DNA from: a virus
Virus record (IMG/VR): IMGVR_UViG_3300042907_001193
Location: 17,189 to 81,188 of that record
Direction: 5' to 3' (one strand)
DNA length: 64,000 bases
The translations under genes were made by a program, and so were the position numbers. A model generated the notes under the pieces. The model saw only the letters and a program-made list of their open reading frames with translations. It searched no databases and was not told the DNA's origin. The stretch's first letter is position 1, and each line of letters opens with the position of its first letter. This document shows, piece by piece, positions 27,099-33,611 of the stretch.

Positions 27099-27503
27099 TT
27101 AAGTTAAACCATCTACGATTTGTTCTCGTAGTGTTTCTTCTACAGTTTCTGCCAGCTCTTCAATACCTTCGGCTTCCATCATTGCTTTAACGATATCATC
27201 TACTAACTCTGGCTGTGCTTCGTCATCGTTGTATCTAGGATCTTCAAAGAACGATTCCATCACTTTTTGGTTTCGAGCGTAAATGCTTTCTGCCACTGGT
27301 GCATTTATTTGATCCATAGTTGCTTCAATAGTATCAAAGGTGCTACTCCAATCCATCTTGTCATCTATAAAATTACATAACCATTCCCAGTCTTTATCAT
27401 CTTCTTTGTCAAATAGATCTGCTTCCCAATGTGCAAAGATGATGTTTTTAACACCTCGTTTCTTTACTTCCATTAGCGATTTAATTGCATCATCGATTTT
27501 CAT
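27099..27503 (-). CDS. Unknown acidic protein (134 aa)
   Basis: Not recognised. Strongly acidic and rich in Asp/Glu and Trp, with helical segments throughout. It overlaps the zinc-finger gene upstream by 14 nt and ends before a strong terminator. DNA-mimic behaviour is conceivable from charge alone, but nothing specific supports it. Confidence 0.6.
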   Translation of the reverse strand: MKIDDAIKSLMEVKKRGVKNIIFAHWEADLFDKEDDKDWEWLCNFIDDKMDWSSTFDTIEATMDQINAPVAESIYARNQKVMESFFEDPRYNDDEAQPELVDDIVKAMMEAEGIEELAETVEETLREQIVDGLT

Positions 27504-27894
27504 TTAGTTCTCCTTTAAGTTGTTTATGTTTAGCGCAAGTTTTGCATACCTTGGCCGAGTCGGAAAAAGTGCAAAACTTGCACATTATTTTGTTACACAG
27601 TTCGCAACGTTGTTTAGGCATGTGCTTATATAAGGTGAGCTCATCTAGTTTAGAAAATCGGATAAGACATGCATCGCAATATTCTCCTTCTAGTCTAGGG
27701 AAAAGCAGTCTAATAGTGTTTTCCCTATCAAGAACAAAAGAAGCTCCATTAATAGTAATGGAGCAAACTGTACTAAAATTGCGAAAACCCGGAGATCCGT
27801 TAATCTCCATTGCGAGATGGATAGCACCATCACTTTCCATGACAAGAAGATTGACCCCATTACTTAATGTCATTTTGTGAATACCTTTTGTCAT
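27490..27894 (-). CDS. Zinc-finger protein of unknown function (134 aa)
   Basis: The N-terminal 75 residues look beta-rich. The C-terminus has four CxxC pairs: CDAC, CELC, CKFC and CKTC, enough for two structural zinc ions in a B-box or treble-clef-like arrangement. Role unknown. Confidence 0.65.
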   Translation of the reverse strand: MTKGIHKMTLSNGVNLLVMESDGAIHLAMEINGSPGFRNFSTVCSITINGASFVLDRENTIRLLFPRLEGEYCDACLIRFSKLDELTLYKHMPKQRCELCNKIMCKFCTFSDSAKVCKTCAKHKQLKGELNENR

Positions 27895-27956
27895 AATTGA
27901 CTCCAGTATTTAGTAAACCTCCTTGTAGTAGCTAAATTTTTAAAGTTAAAGTTTAG

Positions 27957-28172
27957 TTACACACTGGCTAACAAATTAGCTACTTCTCTTGGTGTTTCCT
28001 TTACCCAGAGAAGTCCATTAGGATAAGTAGGGCCCGACACTTCGATGCAAGTAATTGCGGTGGAGTACTTTGACTTTTCTTCCCAGAACGCTTTTACAAA
28101 CGCAGGGTTGACCCAGAATTCTTGACTACCACCACCGCCGGACCCTAGATTAAAGAATTGAACTGCTTTCAC
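27957..28172 (-). CDS. Unknown small protein (71 aa)
   Basis: Not recognised. It contains a GSGGGGSQ linker-like run near the N-terminus and proline/valine-rich strands. It follows the 65-aa paralog gene by 2 nt. Confidence 0.5.
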   Translation of the reverse strand: MKAVQFFNLGSGGGGSQEFWVNPAFVKAFWEEKSKYSTAITCIEVSGPTYPNGLLWVKETPREVANLLASV

Positions 28173-28174
28173 AA

Positions 28175-28372
28175 TTATACTCCTTCAATTTTTTCTTTTT
28201 CTTTAAAATCTTTTTTAGCTTGTTCAACTACTACGCTACGAATGTAGTCTCCCCAACGCATGCCTTTGTTGGCAGCAGCAAAAGCTATGAGGGCAAAATG
28301 CTCTCGAGGAAACAAAACTTTTACTTGTCTATCCGAAGTTGTAGTTATTTTGTCTGCTTTAATCTTTTTCAT
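28175..28372 (-). CDS. Small paralogous protein A, possibly ribbon-helix-helix-like (65 aa)
   Basis: It shares FALIAFAAANKGMRWGDYIR followed by VVEQAKKDF with the gene immediately upstream (28378-28590), and a shorter match with the 73-aa gene at 51.6 kb. A basic N-terminal strand followed by two helices fits a ribbon-helix-helix-type fold, but this is inferred from pattern only. Confidence 0.6.
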   Translation of the reverse strand: MKKIKADKITTTSDRQVKVLFPREHFALIAFAAANKGMRWGDYIRSVVVEQAKKDFKEKEKIEGV

Positions 28373-28377
28373 GTTAC

Positions 28378-28590
28378 TTACTCCATTTCTTTGCTAATGA
28401 TTAATTGTGCTTCTTTGAAATCTTTTTTGGCTTGTTCAAGTACTACATTACGTATGTAGTCTCCCCAACGTATTTTTTTGTTAGCAGCAGCAAAAACTAT
28501 AAGAGCATACTGCACATGCGAAAAAATAAGTTTTATTGGTTTCTCTTGGTTTTTATCTGGTTTAGCTTTAACCGATTCGTTTTTCTTCAT
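28378..28590 (-). CDS. Small paralogous protein B, tandem duplicate of A (70 aa)
   Basis: Nearly the same layout as the downstream gene: YALIVFAAANKKIRWGDYIR and VLEQAKKDF. The N-terminus is basic and diverged. The two genes are 5 nt apart, which points to tandem duplication followed by divergence. Confidence 0.6.
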   Translation of the reverse strand: MKKNESVKAKPDKNQEKPIKLIFSHVQYALIVFAAANKKIRWGDYIRNVVLEQAKKDFKEAQLIISKEME

Positions 28591-28595
28591 ACTGA

Positions 28596-28784
28596 TTATC
28601 CTTTTAATGTAAGTAAATTAATTGAAGGTAAGTCTGCAGTTGCTGTAAACACACTTTCAAAATCTGGGCATAGCACTACACACTCATCTGTAATGCCGAG
28701 ACATCTTCCATCCTTTAGATGGACTACATCTACCATGACACCGCCTCCTGTGTCTTCGCTGGTTATTTTTTCTATGTAAGTCAA
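28596..28784 (-). CDS. Small protein with TTG start (62 aa)
   Basis: The best start is a TTG at 28784: AGGAGG lies 6 nt upstream. A longer ATG-initiated frame would overlap the upstream gene by 38 nt without an SD. The protein is beta-rich (GVMVDVVHLKDGRCLGITDE). Function unknown. Confidence 0.55.
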   Translation of the reverse strand: MTYIEKITSEDTGGGVMVDVVHLKDGRCLGITDECVVLCPDFESVFTATADLPSINLLTLKG

Positions 28785-28794
28785 TTTGTTCCTC

Positions 28795-29136
28795 CTAAGT
28801 AAGTTGGTTAAAAATGTCATCAAAAATACCATCAGGCCCTTCCATAGCTCTTATAGCATTAGATTGGCCTCCGCTCATTTCGTTCTCGTAATTTTCCCAG
28901 TTGTAGTCTGACCTACCCCCAAAGAACGATATGTTCTGATTTACAATTTTGCCTGAGCGTAGCTCGCGGTAGCATTCAAGGCATAAATAGTGGTAACGAG
29001 ACGTTCTTAATATTCTGACATCGGTTACAATGTCTTTACAACATGAGCACTCAAAATTATCACTAGAGCGAAGCACAGGTTTAACATCCATCTTAGGCTG
29101 CTCAACTACCACTCTATCCTTTTGTGCGGCGGTCAT
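28795..29136 (-). CDS. Zinc-ribbon protein of unknown function (113 aa)
   Basis: The middle part has CSCC and, 20 residues later, CLEC, a plausible single zinc site. The C-terminal half is polar and acidic. Its stop region contains the SD of the downstream TTG-initiated gene. Confidence 0.6.
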   Translation of the reverse strand: MTAAQKDRVVVEQPKMDVKPVLRSSDNFECSCCKDIVTDVRILRTSRYHYLCLECYRELRSGKIVNQNISFFGGRSDYNWENYENEMSGGQSNAIRAMEGPDGIFDDIFNQLT

Positions 29137-29139
29137 GAT

Positions 29140-29424
29140 TCATTCTCCGTGGTACTGAAACAAAACAGCGTTACAATGACAATGCACCGCACCGATGGTC
29201 ATTCCAGTGTCATGACAGTGATGCAAGTGTACAGGCCATCTAAAGAAGCCTAAAGGAAATAATTCGATGTCTATTTGTTTTTCCATTACTTTGCGAGCAG
29301 CAGCTTTATCAAGTGGCTCTTCGCAATAACTGCATTTTCCTTTTTGCTTGCTGATATACTCTTCACGCACTAATTTACGCTCTTGCCACGTAAGTTCTGC
29401 GTAGTCAACTGGGAGCTTCATCAT
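29140..29424 (-). CDS. HNH / endonuclease VII-like nuclease (94 aa)
   Basis: It has a CSYC zinc pair, then VHLHHCHDTGMTIGAVHCHC, matching the HNH/treble-clef core of recombination endonuclease VII-type proteins (HHxHxTGxxxGxxCxxCN). It should cut branched or double-stranded DNA. It is short, containing little beyond the catalytic core. Confidence 0.75.
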   Translation of the reverse strand: MMKLPVDYAELTWQERKLVREEYISKQKGKCSYCEEPLDKAAARKVMEKQIDIELFPLGFFRWPVHLHHCHDTGMTIGAVHCHCNAVLFQYHGE

Positions 29425-29435
29425 TATTCTCCTTG

Positions 29436-29717
29436 TTAGAGTTGTGAGTCAGCTACTTCGCTGCCTCCTAAGCTTCTTAGTTTGTCTTTCCAAACTCTGC
29501 CGTTGTATGACATATACCCTACAAGTTTGTTGTTTAGAAAGAGGGGGCAATCTCCCCAATTACCCCCGCCTAGACCTTCAAGCTCTTGCCATTCTTGGAC
29601 CTTTTCCCTTAGTTCTTTAATGGCATCGGCTTGCAGCTCTGTGTTTGCAATTTCTTCTTCTGGGTTTTGACCGTGGTCAATATTCCCATAAGCCGTAGCT
29701 TTAAGCTTCAACCGCAT
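29436..29717 (-). CDS. Unknown small protein (93 aa)
   Basis: Not recognised. Acidic, with a probable central helix (DAIKELREKVQEWQELEG) followed by beta strands. It overlaps the 102-aa gene by 17 nt. Confidence 0.55.
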   Translation of the reverse strand: MRLKLKATAYGNIDHGQNPEEEIANTELQADAIKELREKVQEWQELEGLGGGNWGDCPLFLNNKLVGYMSYNGRVWKDKLRSLGGSEVADSQL

Positions 29718-30009
29718 TTTCAGTCCTTTCTTTAATTTGTTTAAAGATGTTCATATCGCAATCCAAGAATACTCCTTTGCAATTGTGTCCAGTGATAATG
29801 ATGCACCTCATGTGCGGGGCTACGGAGTTACCCGCTGCATGCTCATGAATCATGCTGAAGCTAACTGGGAAGATAAAATCTTCTGGAAGTTCTGCTAGCA
29901 GCTCTGGGCTAAGTATTCGGTTGTACCCTCTACTGATTGCCAACAAGTTGGCTTTTAGTAGTTCGGGTTTAGTAAAGAAAGGTATGTGACTGTACGACTT
30001 AGTTTCCAT
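29701..30009 (-). CDS. Unknown protein at the distal end of the Trp-rich array (102 aa)
   Basis: The start at 30009 follows AAGGAG; the longer frame lacks an SD and runs into the array. Not recognised. It has an HEHAAG segment and a cysteine pair near the C-terminus. It begins 13 nt after the last array gene and is probably on the same transcript. Confidence 0.65.
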   Translation of the reverse strand: METKSYSHIPFFTKPELLKANLLAISRGYNRILSPELLAELPEDFIFPVSFSMIHEHAAGNSVAPHMRCIIITGHNCKGVFLDCDMNIFKQIKERTENAVEA

Positions 30010-30022
30010 TAGAATCTCCTTG

Positions 30023-30211
30023 TTAAAATTGTTGTGACCAATTTTCAGTTCCAGGTCTACCGATAGACCATAAATCTGAATACGCATTGTTTACAAATCT
30101 GGATTTTGACATTGCATTGAGATTACTCAACGACCAAATCCTATTTCTATTCCAAGCTCTAGCAGGGAGCTTAGCATCCCACCCACTTACCATATTTAGT
30201 CTTCTTATCAT
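30023..30211 (-). CDS. Trp-rich microprotein 17 of the array
   Basis: 62 aa, starting MIRRLN. Five Trp spaced 6-22 residues apart. It overlaps the previous member by 4 nt (ATGA), with tandem stops TGA-TAA in the upstream frame. It lacks the usual C-terminal Trp-Arg/Ser tail, as expected for the last member. No signal peptide or membrane segment. Function unknown. Confidence 0.8.
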   Translation of the reverse strand: MIRRLNMVSGWDAKLPARAWNRNRIWSLSNLNAMSKSRFVNNAYSDLWSIGRPGTENWSQQF

Positions 30212-30393
30212 CTGCTACGCCTCCAAACTTGAGACTGTTGCAGCATTCTACTCCAACTAAAATTCCACATACATCTATTAACCCAACTCTGCTGCTTCAT
30301 TGTTGATTTAAACCAGCTTTTACTGTTTGGGCTTGTAAGTCTTTGTCCGGTCCAGTTTTGAGAAAGTGCTTGTGTTTTAATTGTCATTCTCAT
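30208..30393 (-). CDS. Trp-rich microprotein 16 of the array
   Basis: 61 aa from an ATG that overlaps the upstream stop by 4 nt (ATGA), so I prefer it to a longer TTG start. It opens MRMTIK instead of MIRK. Six Trp. The end VWRRSR carries GGAG, the SD of the next gene. Basic overall. Confidence 0.75.
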   Translation of the reverse strand: MRMTIKTQALSQNWTGQRLTSPNSKSWFKSTMKQQSWVNRCMWNFSWSRMLQQSQVWRRSR

Positions 30394-30590
30394 TTTAACC
30401 AATTAAGTCCTTTCCAATAAGTAGTCCAACAATTAGACCAACATTCTGATCTAGTTAGATGTCCTATAGCTACAAAACCTTTCCAACTTACGGACCAAGC
30501 ATGAGCATTTTGAGAAGAATAACTCCAAGTTATAGCTTTTTTAAAAGAGCTAGATTGATCCGTTGGAAATGTATTGACTCTTCTTATCAT
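30390..30590 (-). CDS. Trp-rich microprotein 15 of the array
   Basis: 66 aa, starting MIRRVN; seven Trp, mostly preceded or followed by Ser, Thr or Cys. Start at the ATGATAAG junction with the upstream member. The end WKGLNWLK supplies AAAGGA as SD for the next gene. Confidence 0.78.
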   Translation of the reverse strand: MIRRVNTFPTDQSSSFKKAITWSYSSQNAHAWSVSWKGFVAIGHLTRSECWSNCWTTYWKGLNWLK

Positions 30591-30739
30591 TGGTAGCTTG
30601 CCCCCCGAGAAATAGTCCAACTTTTAGATCCCGATCTAAAGTTAGTCCAGCCCCAAGACCAGCCATTCCTAGGGGTCTTAGAAAGACAACTAGACTTAGT
30701 CCAATGTAAAGAGAAACCATTTATATTTTTTCTTATCAT
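30587..30739 (-). CDS. Trp-rich microprotein 14 of the array (shortest)
   Basis: 50 aa, starting MIRKNI, read directly from the sequence because it is short. Five Trp, including NGWSWGWTNF. TAATG overlap with the upstream member and ATGA overlap with the downstream one. The C-terminus (SRGASYQ) lacks the usual Trp tail; the SD for the next gene would be GGGGGG. Confidence 0.75.
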   Translation of the reverse strand: MIRKNINGFSLHWTKSSCLSKTPRNGWSWGWTNFRSGSKSWTISRGASYQ

Positions 30740-30954
30740 TACCTCCTCCTTCTAGGTGACGGCCAGAGTGCAACCCCATAGTCAGACCATAGGTGACGAT
30801 GCGCCCAGACTTTAGAGAACGCAGGACCAGAACCCCAGCCTCCAAAGAATGGAACACCAGGCCCTTTGGCAAGTGTTCCACCCCATGAAGACCAGACATA
30901 ACTATTATCCCAAGATCCGGTCCTAGCCTGTATTCTGGCTATTTTTCTTATCAT
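30739..30954 (-). CDS. Trp-rich microprotein 13 of the array
   Basis: 71 aa, starting MIRKIA; seven Trp and a glycine-rich middle, ending PSPRRRR. Stop and next start share one nucleotide (TAATG) behind AGGAGG. The 5' end overlaps the upstream member by 4 nt. Confidence 0.78.
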   Translation of the reverse strand: MIRKIARIQARTGSWDNSYVWSSWGGTLAKGPGVPFFGGWGSGPAFSKVWAHRHLWSDYGVALWPSPRRRR

Positions 30955-31163
30955 CGCTTAGTCCTCCAAAGCAAAGAGCGATGAGCGTGACAACCATTTA
31001 AAAACCAATGAGACCAACTGTACTCAAGTTGGTGTGAGTCCGTGGCAATCTCAGACCACATCGATTCACGGCTCCAAGACTCAGAATTAGTCCTTTCGTT
31101 TTTAGGTCCGAGTTTATTTGTTACCCAAGACTTAGATCCGGGCCATGTTGCTTTCCATATCAT
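30951..31163 (-). CDS. Trp-rich microprotein 12 of the array
   Basis: 70 aa, starting MIWKAT, a variant of MIRK. Eight Trp, mostly as SW or HW. The tail LLWRTKR contains the TGG-AGG codons that give the SD of the next gene. 4-nt overlaps at both ends. Confidence 0.78.
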   Translation of the reverse strand: MIWKATWPGSKSWVTNKLGPKNERTNSESWSRESMWSEIATDSHQLEYSWSHWFLNGCHAHRSLLWRTKR

Positions 31164-31339
31164 CTTCGGGTTCTCCAGCTATTTGAACGAAACCAAAGAT
31201 ATTCAGAAAAGATGCGGCACAAACCCCAACAGCCAGCAAAACTGTTTAAAGATGTTGACCAATGACTCAAATTAGTCCTAGACCTTTGTAATGCTTCAGT
31301 CCAGTTATTAGAGTTAGCAGTTATTCTATGCATTTTCAT
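31160..31339 (-). CDS. Trp-rich microprotein 11 of the array
   Basis: 59 aa from the ATG that overlaps the upstream stop (ATGA). It opens MKMHRI rather than MIRK. Five Trp and two Cys; the tail SWRTRR encodes GGAG for the next start. Confidence 0.75.
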   Translation of the reverse strand: MKMHRITANSNNWTEALQRSRTNLSHWSTSLNSFAGCWGLCRIFSEYLWFRSNSWRTRR

Positions 31340-31521
31340 TGAGCTGTTCTCCAAGAGTAGGAACGGTTGTACCATATGCCACTACCTACATCGCTGTGGG
31401 TGCGCTGGCGAAACCAGTTACCTGATTTTAAATCGTAATGATCCCATTGGTTGAACCATGAACATTTCTGTTCTCTGTTCCAAACAACAGATATGATTAC
31501 TACATTTGCTTTTCTTATCAT
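31336..31521 (-). CDS. Trp-rich microprotein 10 of the array
   Basis: 61 aa, starting MIRKAN; six Trp about 5-14 residues apart. The tail YSWRTAQ carries the embedded GGAG. ATGATAAG junction with the upstream member. Confidence 0.8.
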   Translation of the reverse strand: MIRKANVVIISVVWNREQKCSWFNQWDHYDLKSGNWFRQRTHSDVGSGIWYNRSYSWRTAQ

Positions 31522-31694
31522 CGAGAGCCCCTTCTCCAATCTCTAGACTTTTCCCAAGTATTAGTCCAAGACCCAGAATCATAATTAGACTTAAACCAAG
31601 ACCAAGACTCACGCCATTCTTCTGCCCAATCCCAAGATCTAGCACAACCCCGAGAAAAAGTCGTAGCAGTAGTACATTTTGTTTTTCTTATCAT
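31518..31694 (-). CDS. Trp-rich microprotein 9 of the array
   Basis: 58 aa, starting MIRKTK; eight Trp concentrated in the C-terminal two thirds (SWDWAEEWRESWSWF). The tail DWRRGSR carries GGAG. 4-nt overlaps at both ends. Confidence 0.8.
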   Translation of the reverse strand: MIRKTKCTTATTFSRGCARSWDWAEEWRESWSWFKSNYDSGSWTNTWEKSRDWRRGSR

Positions 31695-31858
31695 TTGTCG
31701 GTGCTCCAAGAATAAGACCAAGGCTCAGGCCAAGACCCAGATCCAGCCCAACGCATAGACTCTGACCAAGATTCAGACCAAGGCCCAGACCAAGACCAAG
31801 ACCTAGTCCAAGACACAGACCAAGACCAAGAACTAGCCTCATTTGTTTTTCTTATCAT
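31691..31858 (-). CDS. Trp-rich microprotein 8 of the array (most repetitive)
   Basis: 55 aa, starting MIRKTN, with 11 Trp (20%) in an almost regular Ser-Trp alternation (SSWSWSVSWTRSWSWS). The DNA is a degenerate TGG-TCT hexanucleotide repeat, so slippage or unequal crossover probably enlarged it. The tail SWSTDK carries GGAG. Confidence 0.8.
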   Translation of the reverse strand: MIRKTNEASSWSWSVSWTRSWSWSGPWSESWSESMRWAGSGSWPEPWSYSWSTDK

Positions 31859-32037
31859 ATATCTCCTTTCCAAGAGGAAGACTCTATAAAGTCCTCAGTC
31901 CATGCTCCACCAATACGCCATTCTTCTGACCAAAGATTAGACCATGTAGGCCAAGGTCTATACTTAGCCAAACACCAAGACATGTTCGTGTCCAAAGACC
32001 AAGAGAAAGATTGGCCAAAAGCTTTTCTTATTATCAT
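31855..32037 (-). CDS. Trp-rich microprotein 7 of the array
   Basis: 60 aa, starting MIIRKA (one extra Ile codon). Eight Trp. The tail SSWKGDI gives AAAGGAG as the SD of the next gene. 4-nt overlaps at both ends. Confidence 0.8.
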   Translation of the reverse strand: MIIRKAFGQSFSWSLDTNMSWCLAKYRPWPTWSNLWSEEWRIGGAWTEDFIESSSWKGDI

Positions 32038-32210
32038 CGGAAAGAACTCCAAGAATTAGATCTAATCTTTGGAAAGACCCACAGGTAAGACCAAGATTTT
32101 CCAAAAGGCGTAGCGGTAGATCTGTGCCAATGTCGTGTAAAGCAAGTTCCCCAAAAAGACAAGTCTGACCAATCTCTTGATCTGGGAATTACTAATGTTT
32201 TTCTTATCAT
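32034..32210 (-). CDS. Trp-rich microprotein 6 of the array
   Basis: 58 aa, starting MIRKTL, read directly from the sequence. Six Trp, ending NSWSSFR with GGAG in its codons. It begins one nucleotide after the upstream TAA (the only spaced junction) behind GGAG. Confidence 0.78.
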   Translation of the reverse strand: MIRKTLVIPRSRDWSDLSFWGTCFTRHWHRSTATPFGKSWSYLWVFPKIRSNSWSSFR

Positions 32211-32211
32211 G

Positions 32212-32394
32212 TTATCTCCATGCTATTCGCAGAATAGATAGGTTCCAGTTTCGTGCTCCCCATGTAATGCTGTAATGCCAGCGTCCGGGCCAGCCTAGAG
32301 ATCCGGAACCGGACAACAAAGACGCAGACCAGTACACAGACCCAGACCAGTTACGAGATAGTTTTTCAGGAGCTCTCGCTGTTCGTTTGATCAT
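32212..32394 (-). CDS. Trp-rich microprotein 5 of the array
   Basis: 60 aa, starting MIKRTA. Seven Trp, with a serine/glycine-rich middle. The tail RIAWR-TAA carries GGAG. 4-nt overlap with the upstream member. Confidence 0.78.
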   Translation of the reverse strand: MIKRTARAPEKLSRNWSGSVYWSASLLSGSGSLGWPGRWHYSITWGARNWNLSILRIAWR

Positions 32395-32591
32395 ATGTGG
32401 TGACTCCAAGATCTAGGAATGGAACCGACTACGAAGTTAGACCGAAGTCTGTTTTGAGGCCAGCACCCAGTGTAATTTTGACTAAAATGCCAGTTCCAAC
32501 TCCAAGTCTTGGGAAAAGGTTTAAGACGAGACCAAGAATAACCTTGAGACCAAGCTTCAGTTCGAGAGTATAGCAATGTTTTTCTTATCAT
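32391..32591 (-). CDS. Trp-rich microprotein 4 of the array
   Basis: 66 aa, starting MIRKTL (same first six residues as member 6). Seven Trp including TWSWNWHF. The tail RSWSHHI carries GGAG. ATGATAAG junction upstream. Confidence 0.8.
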   Translation of the reverse strand: MIRKTLLYSRTEAWSQGYSWSRLKPFPKTWSWNWHFSQNYTGCWPQNRLRSNFVVGSIPRSWSHHI

Positions 32592-32797
32592 GCGTTTGTA
32601 CTCCACGACTCGGACATAGGTATGTTTATATCCATCGCCACCCAAGCCCAACAATGAGACTCAAAATCAGTCCAAGACTCTGAATGTGCCTCAAAATTTG
32701 AATTTATACTATATCCCCAATTATCTAACCAAGATGATGATATATGTGCACTAACGTTCCAAGAGTTTGAACTCCTCCACGTTATTTTTCTTATCAT
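32588..32797 (-). CDS. Trp-rich microprotein 3 of the array
   Basis: 69 aa, starting MIRKIT; eight Trp, more acidic than most members. The tail ESWSTNA carries GGAG. 4-nt overlaps at both ends. Confidence 0.8.
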   Translation of the reverse strand: MIRKITWRSSNSWNVSAHISSSWLDNWGYSINSNFEAHSESWTDFESHCWAWVAMDINIPMSESWSTNA

Positions 32798-33003
32798 AAG
32801 TTATCCCTCCAATGCCAAGACTCGTGTCTATTTTTAACCCAAGCACCAGATCTACCCTGAGACTCGGGCCAAGAATAAGATTTAGCATACTGATGAGACC
32901 AAGCCCCACCCCAGCCACCTTGAGCTACAGTTGGCTTCCACTCAGATGTATCCCAATTCCCAGACCAAGACCCAGAACTTGCAAAATCAACACTTCTTAT
33001 CAT
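32794..33003 (-). CDS. Trp-rich microprotein 2 of the array
   Basis: 69 aa, starting MIRSVD; nine Trp. Glycine-rich centre (GGWGGAWSHQ). The tail SWHWRDNL carries GGAGG. ATGATAAG junction upstream. Confidence 0.8.
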   Translation of the reverse strand: MIRSVDFASSGSWSGNWDTSEWKPTVAQGGWGGAWSHQYAKSYSWPESQGRSGAWVKNRHESWHWRDNL

Positions 33004-33182
33004 CGGTATTCCCTCCATGCTGTGGTGGAAATAAATTTAGTGTGAGACCAACTACTTGACCAAGGTCTACCTAATCTATCAGAGGAAAAAACCATACCTT
33101 CTGTTCTGTAAGTGCCGCAAGTCCAACTATTGGTCCAGAGCAAAGCTCTGGACCATGGAGGAATAGATTTTATTATTCTCAT
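33000..33182 (-). CDS. Trp-rich microprotein 1 of the array (promoter-proximal)
   Basis: 60 aa, starting MRIIKS; six Trp. It has its own strong SD (AAGGGGAG) and begins 14 nt after the stop of the 105-aa gene. The tail TAWREYR carries GGAGG for member 2. Confidence 0.78.
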   Translation of the reverse strand: MRIIKSIPPWSRALLWTNSWTCGTYRTEGMVFSSDRLGRPWSSSWSHTKFISTTAWREYR

Positions 33183-33196
33183 ATGCACTCCCCTTG

Positions 33197-33514
33197 TTAT
33201 GCATCCAAGGGAGCGAAGCACCAGCGTGGCTGATATATGATTTCCACTGCACCTAGGGAAATCACAACAGAGGAGCCGATTGGATCCTCGGTGTTAGGTT
33301 GTTCTTGACTAGAAGCACCCGAGGTCTCCACTGCCCTAGCTTGGGCCAACACCAAGCAGTCATCAGCTACATGGCTGAGGATGCCACGGTAGTTGTAGCG
33401 GGCACAAAGCACCGCAACGGGTTGACCCAAGAATTGCTGAGCAATACTGGCCATGTTGCCAGCAAGGGTGCCATCGATATTTACCAAAGTTACTTTGTTC
33501 TTTACTTTTGCCAT
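33197..33514 (-). CDS. Small-barrel-like protein heading the array operon (105 aa)
   Basis: Not firmly recognised. The core QPVAVLCARYNYRGILSHVADDCLVLAQA and the C-terminal strand AVEIIYQPRW have the short, strongly bent strand pattern of Sm-like small beta barrels. That is inference. The SD is AAGGAA. It lies downstream of a terminator and upstream of the 17 Trp-rich genes, so it is probably their first co-transcribed gene. Confidence 0.62.
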   Translation of the reverse strand: MAKVKNKVTLVNIDGTLAGNMASIAQQFLGQPVAVLCARYNYRGILSHVADDCLVLAQARAVETSGASSQEQPNTEDPIGSSVVISLGAVEIIYQPRWCFAPLDA

Positions 33515-33552
33515 AATACTAATTCCTTAATATAAGATTGATTCCAACGAAA

Positions 33553-33577
33553 AAGGGAGCAGACATTCTGCTCCCTT
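33553..33577 (-). terminator. Intrinsic terminator before the array operon
   Basis: AAGGGAGCAG pairs perfectly with CTGCTCCCTT (5-nt loop) and is followed on the minus strand by TTT. It separates the 108-aa gene from the array operon, so a promoter for the array should lie at about 33515-33552, where TTATATTA is a possible -10. Confidence 0.85.
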
Positions 33578-33611
33578 AGGTAAACTAAATAACATTAATA
33601 CCGACATCGAC

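Noticed and set aside
30696-32052. Leu/Gly-rich and other overlapping frames on both strands in the Trp-rich region
   Set aside because: They follow from the degenerate hexanucleotide repeats read in other frames. They lack an SD and the 4-nt junctions that the Trp-rich minus-strand genes show throughout.
30023-33182. Array as RiPP precursors
   Set aside because: There is no common leader followed by a variable core, no cleavage motif, and no maturation enzyme nearby; Trp occurs along the whole length.
30023-33182. Alternative genetic code (TGA as Trp)
   Set aside because: TGA is read as stop at ATGA junctions, often with TAA directly behind it, and ordinary long genes in the window end cleanly at TAA, TAG or TGA.
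30023-33182. Diversity-generating retroelement
   Set aside because: No reverse transcriptase or template/variable repeat pair is visible in the window.
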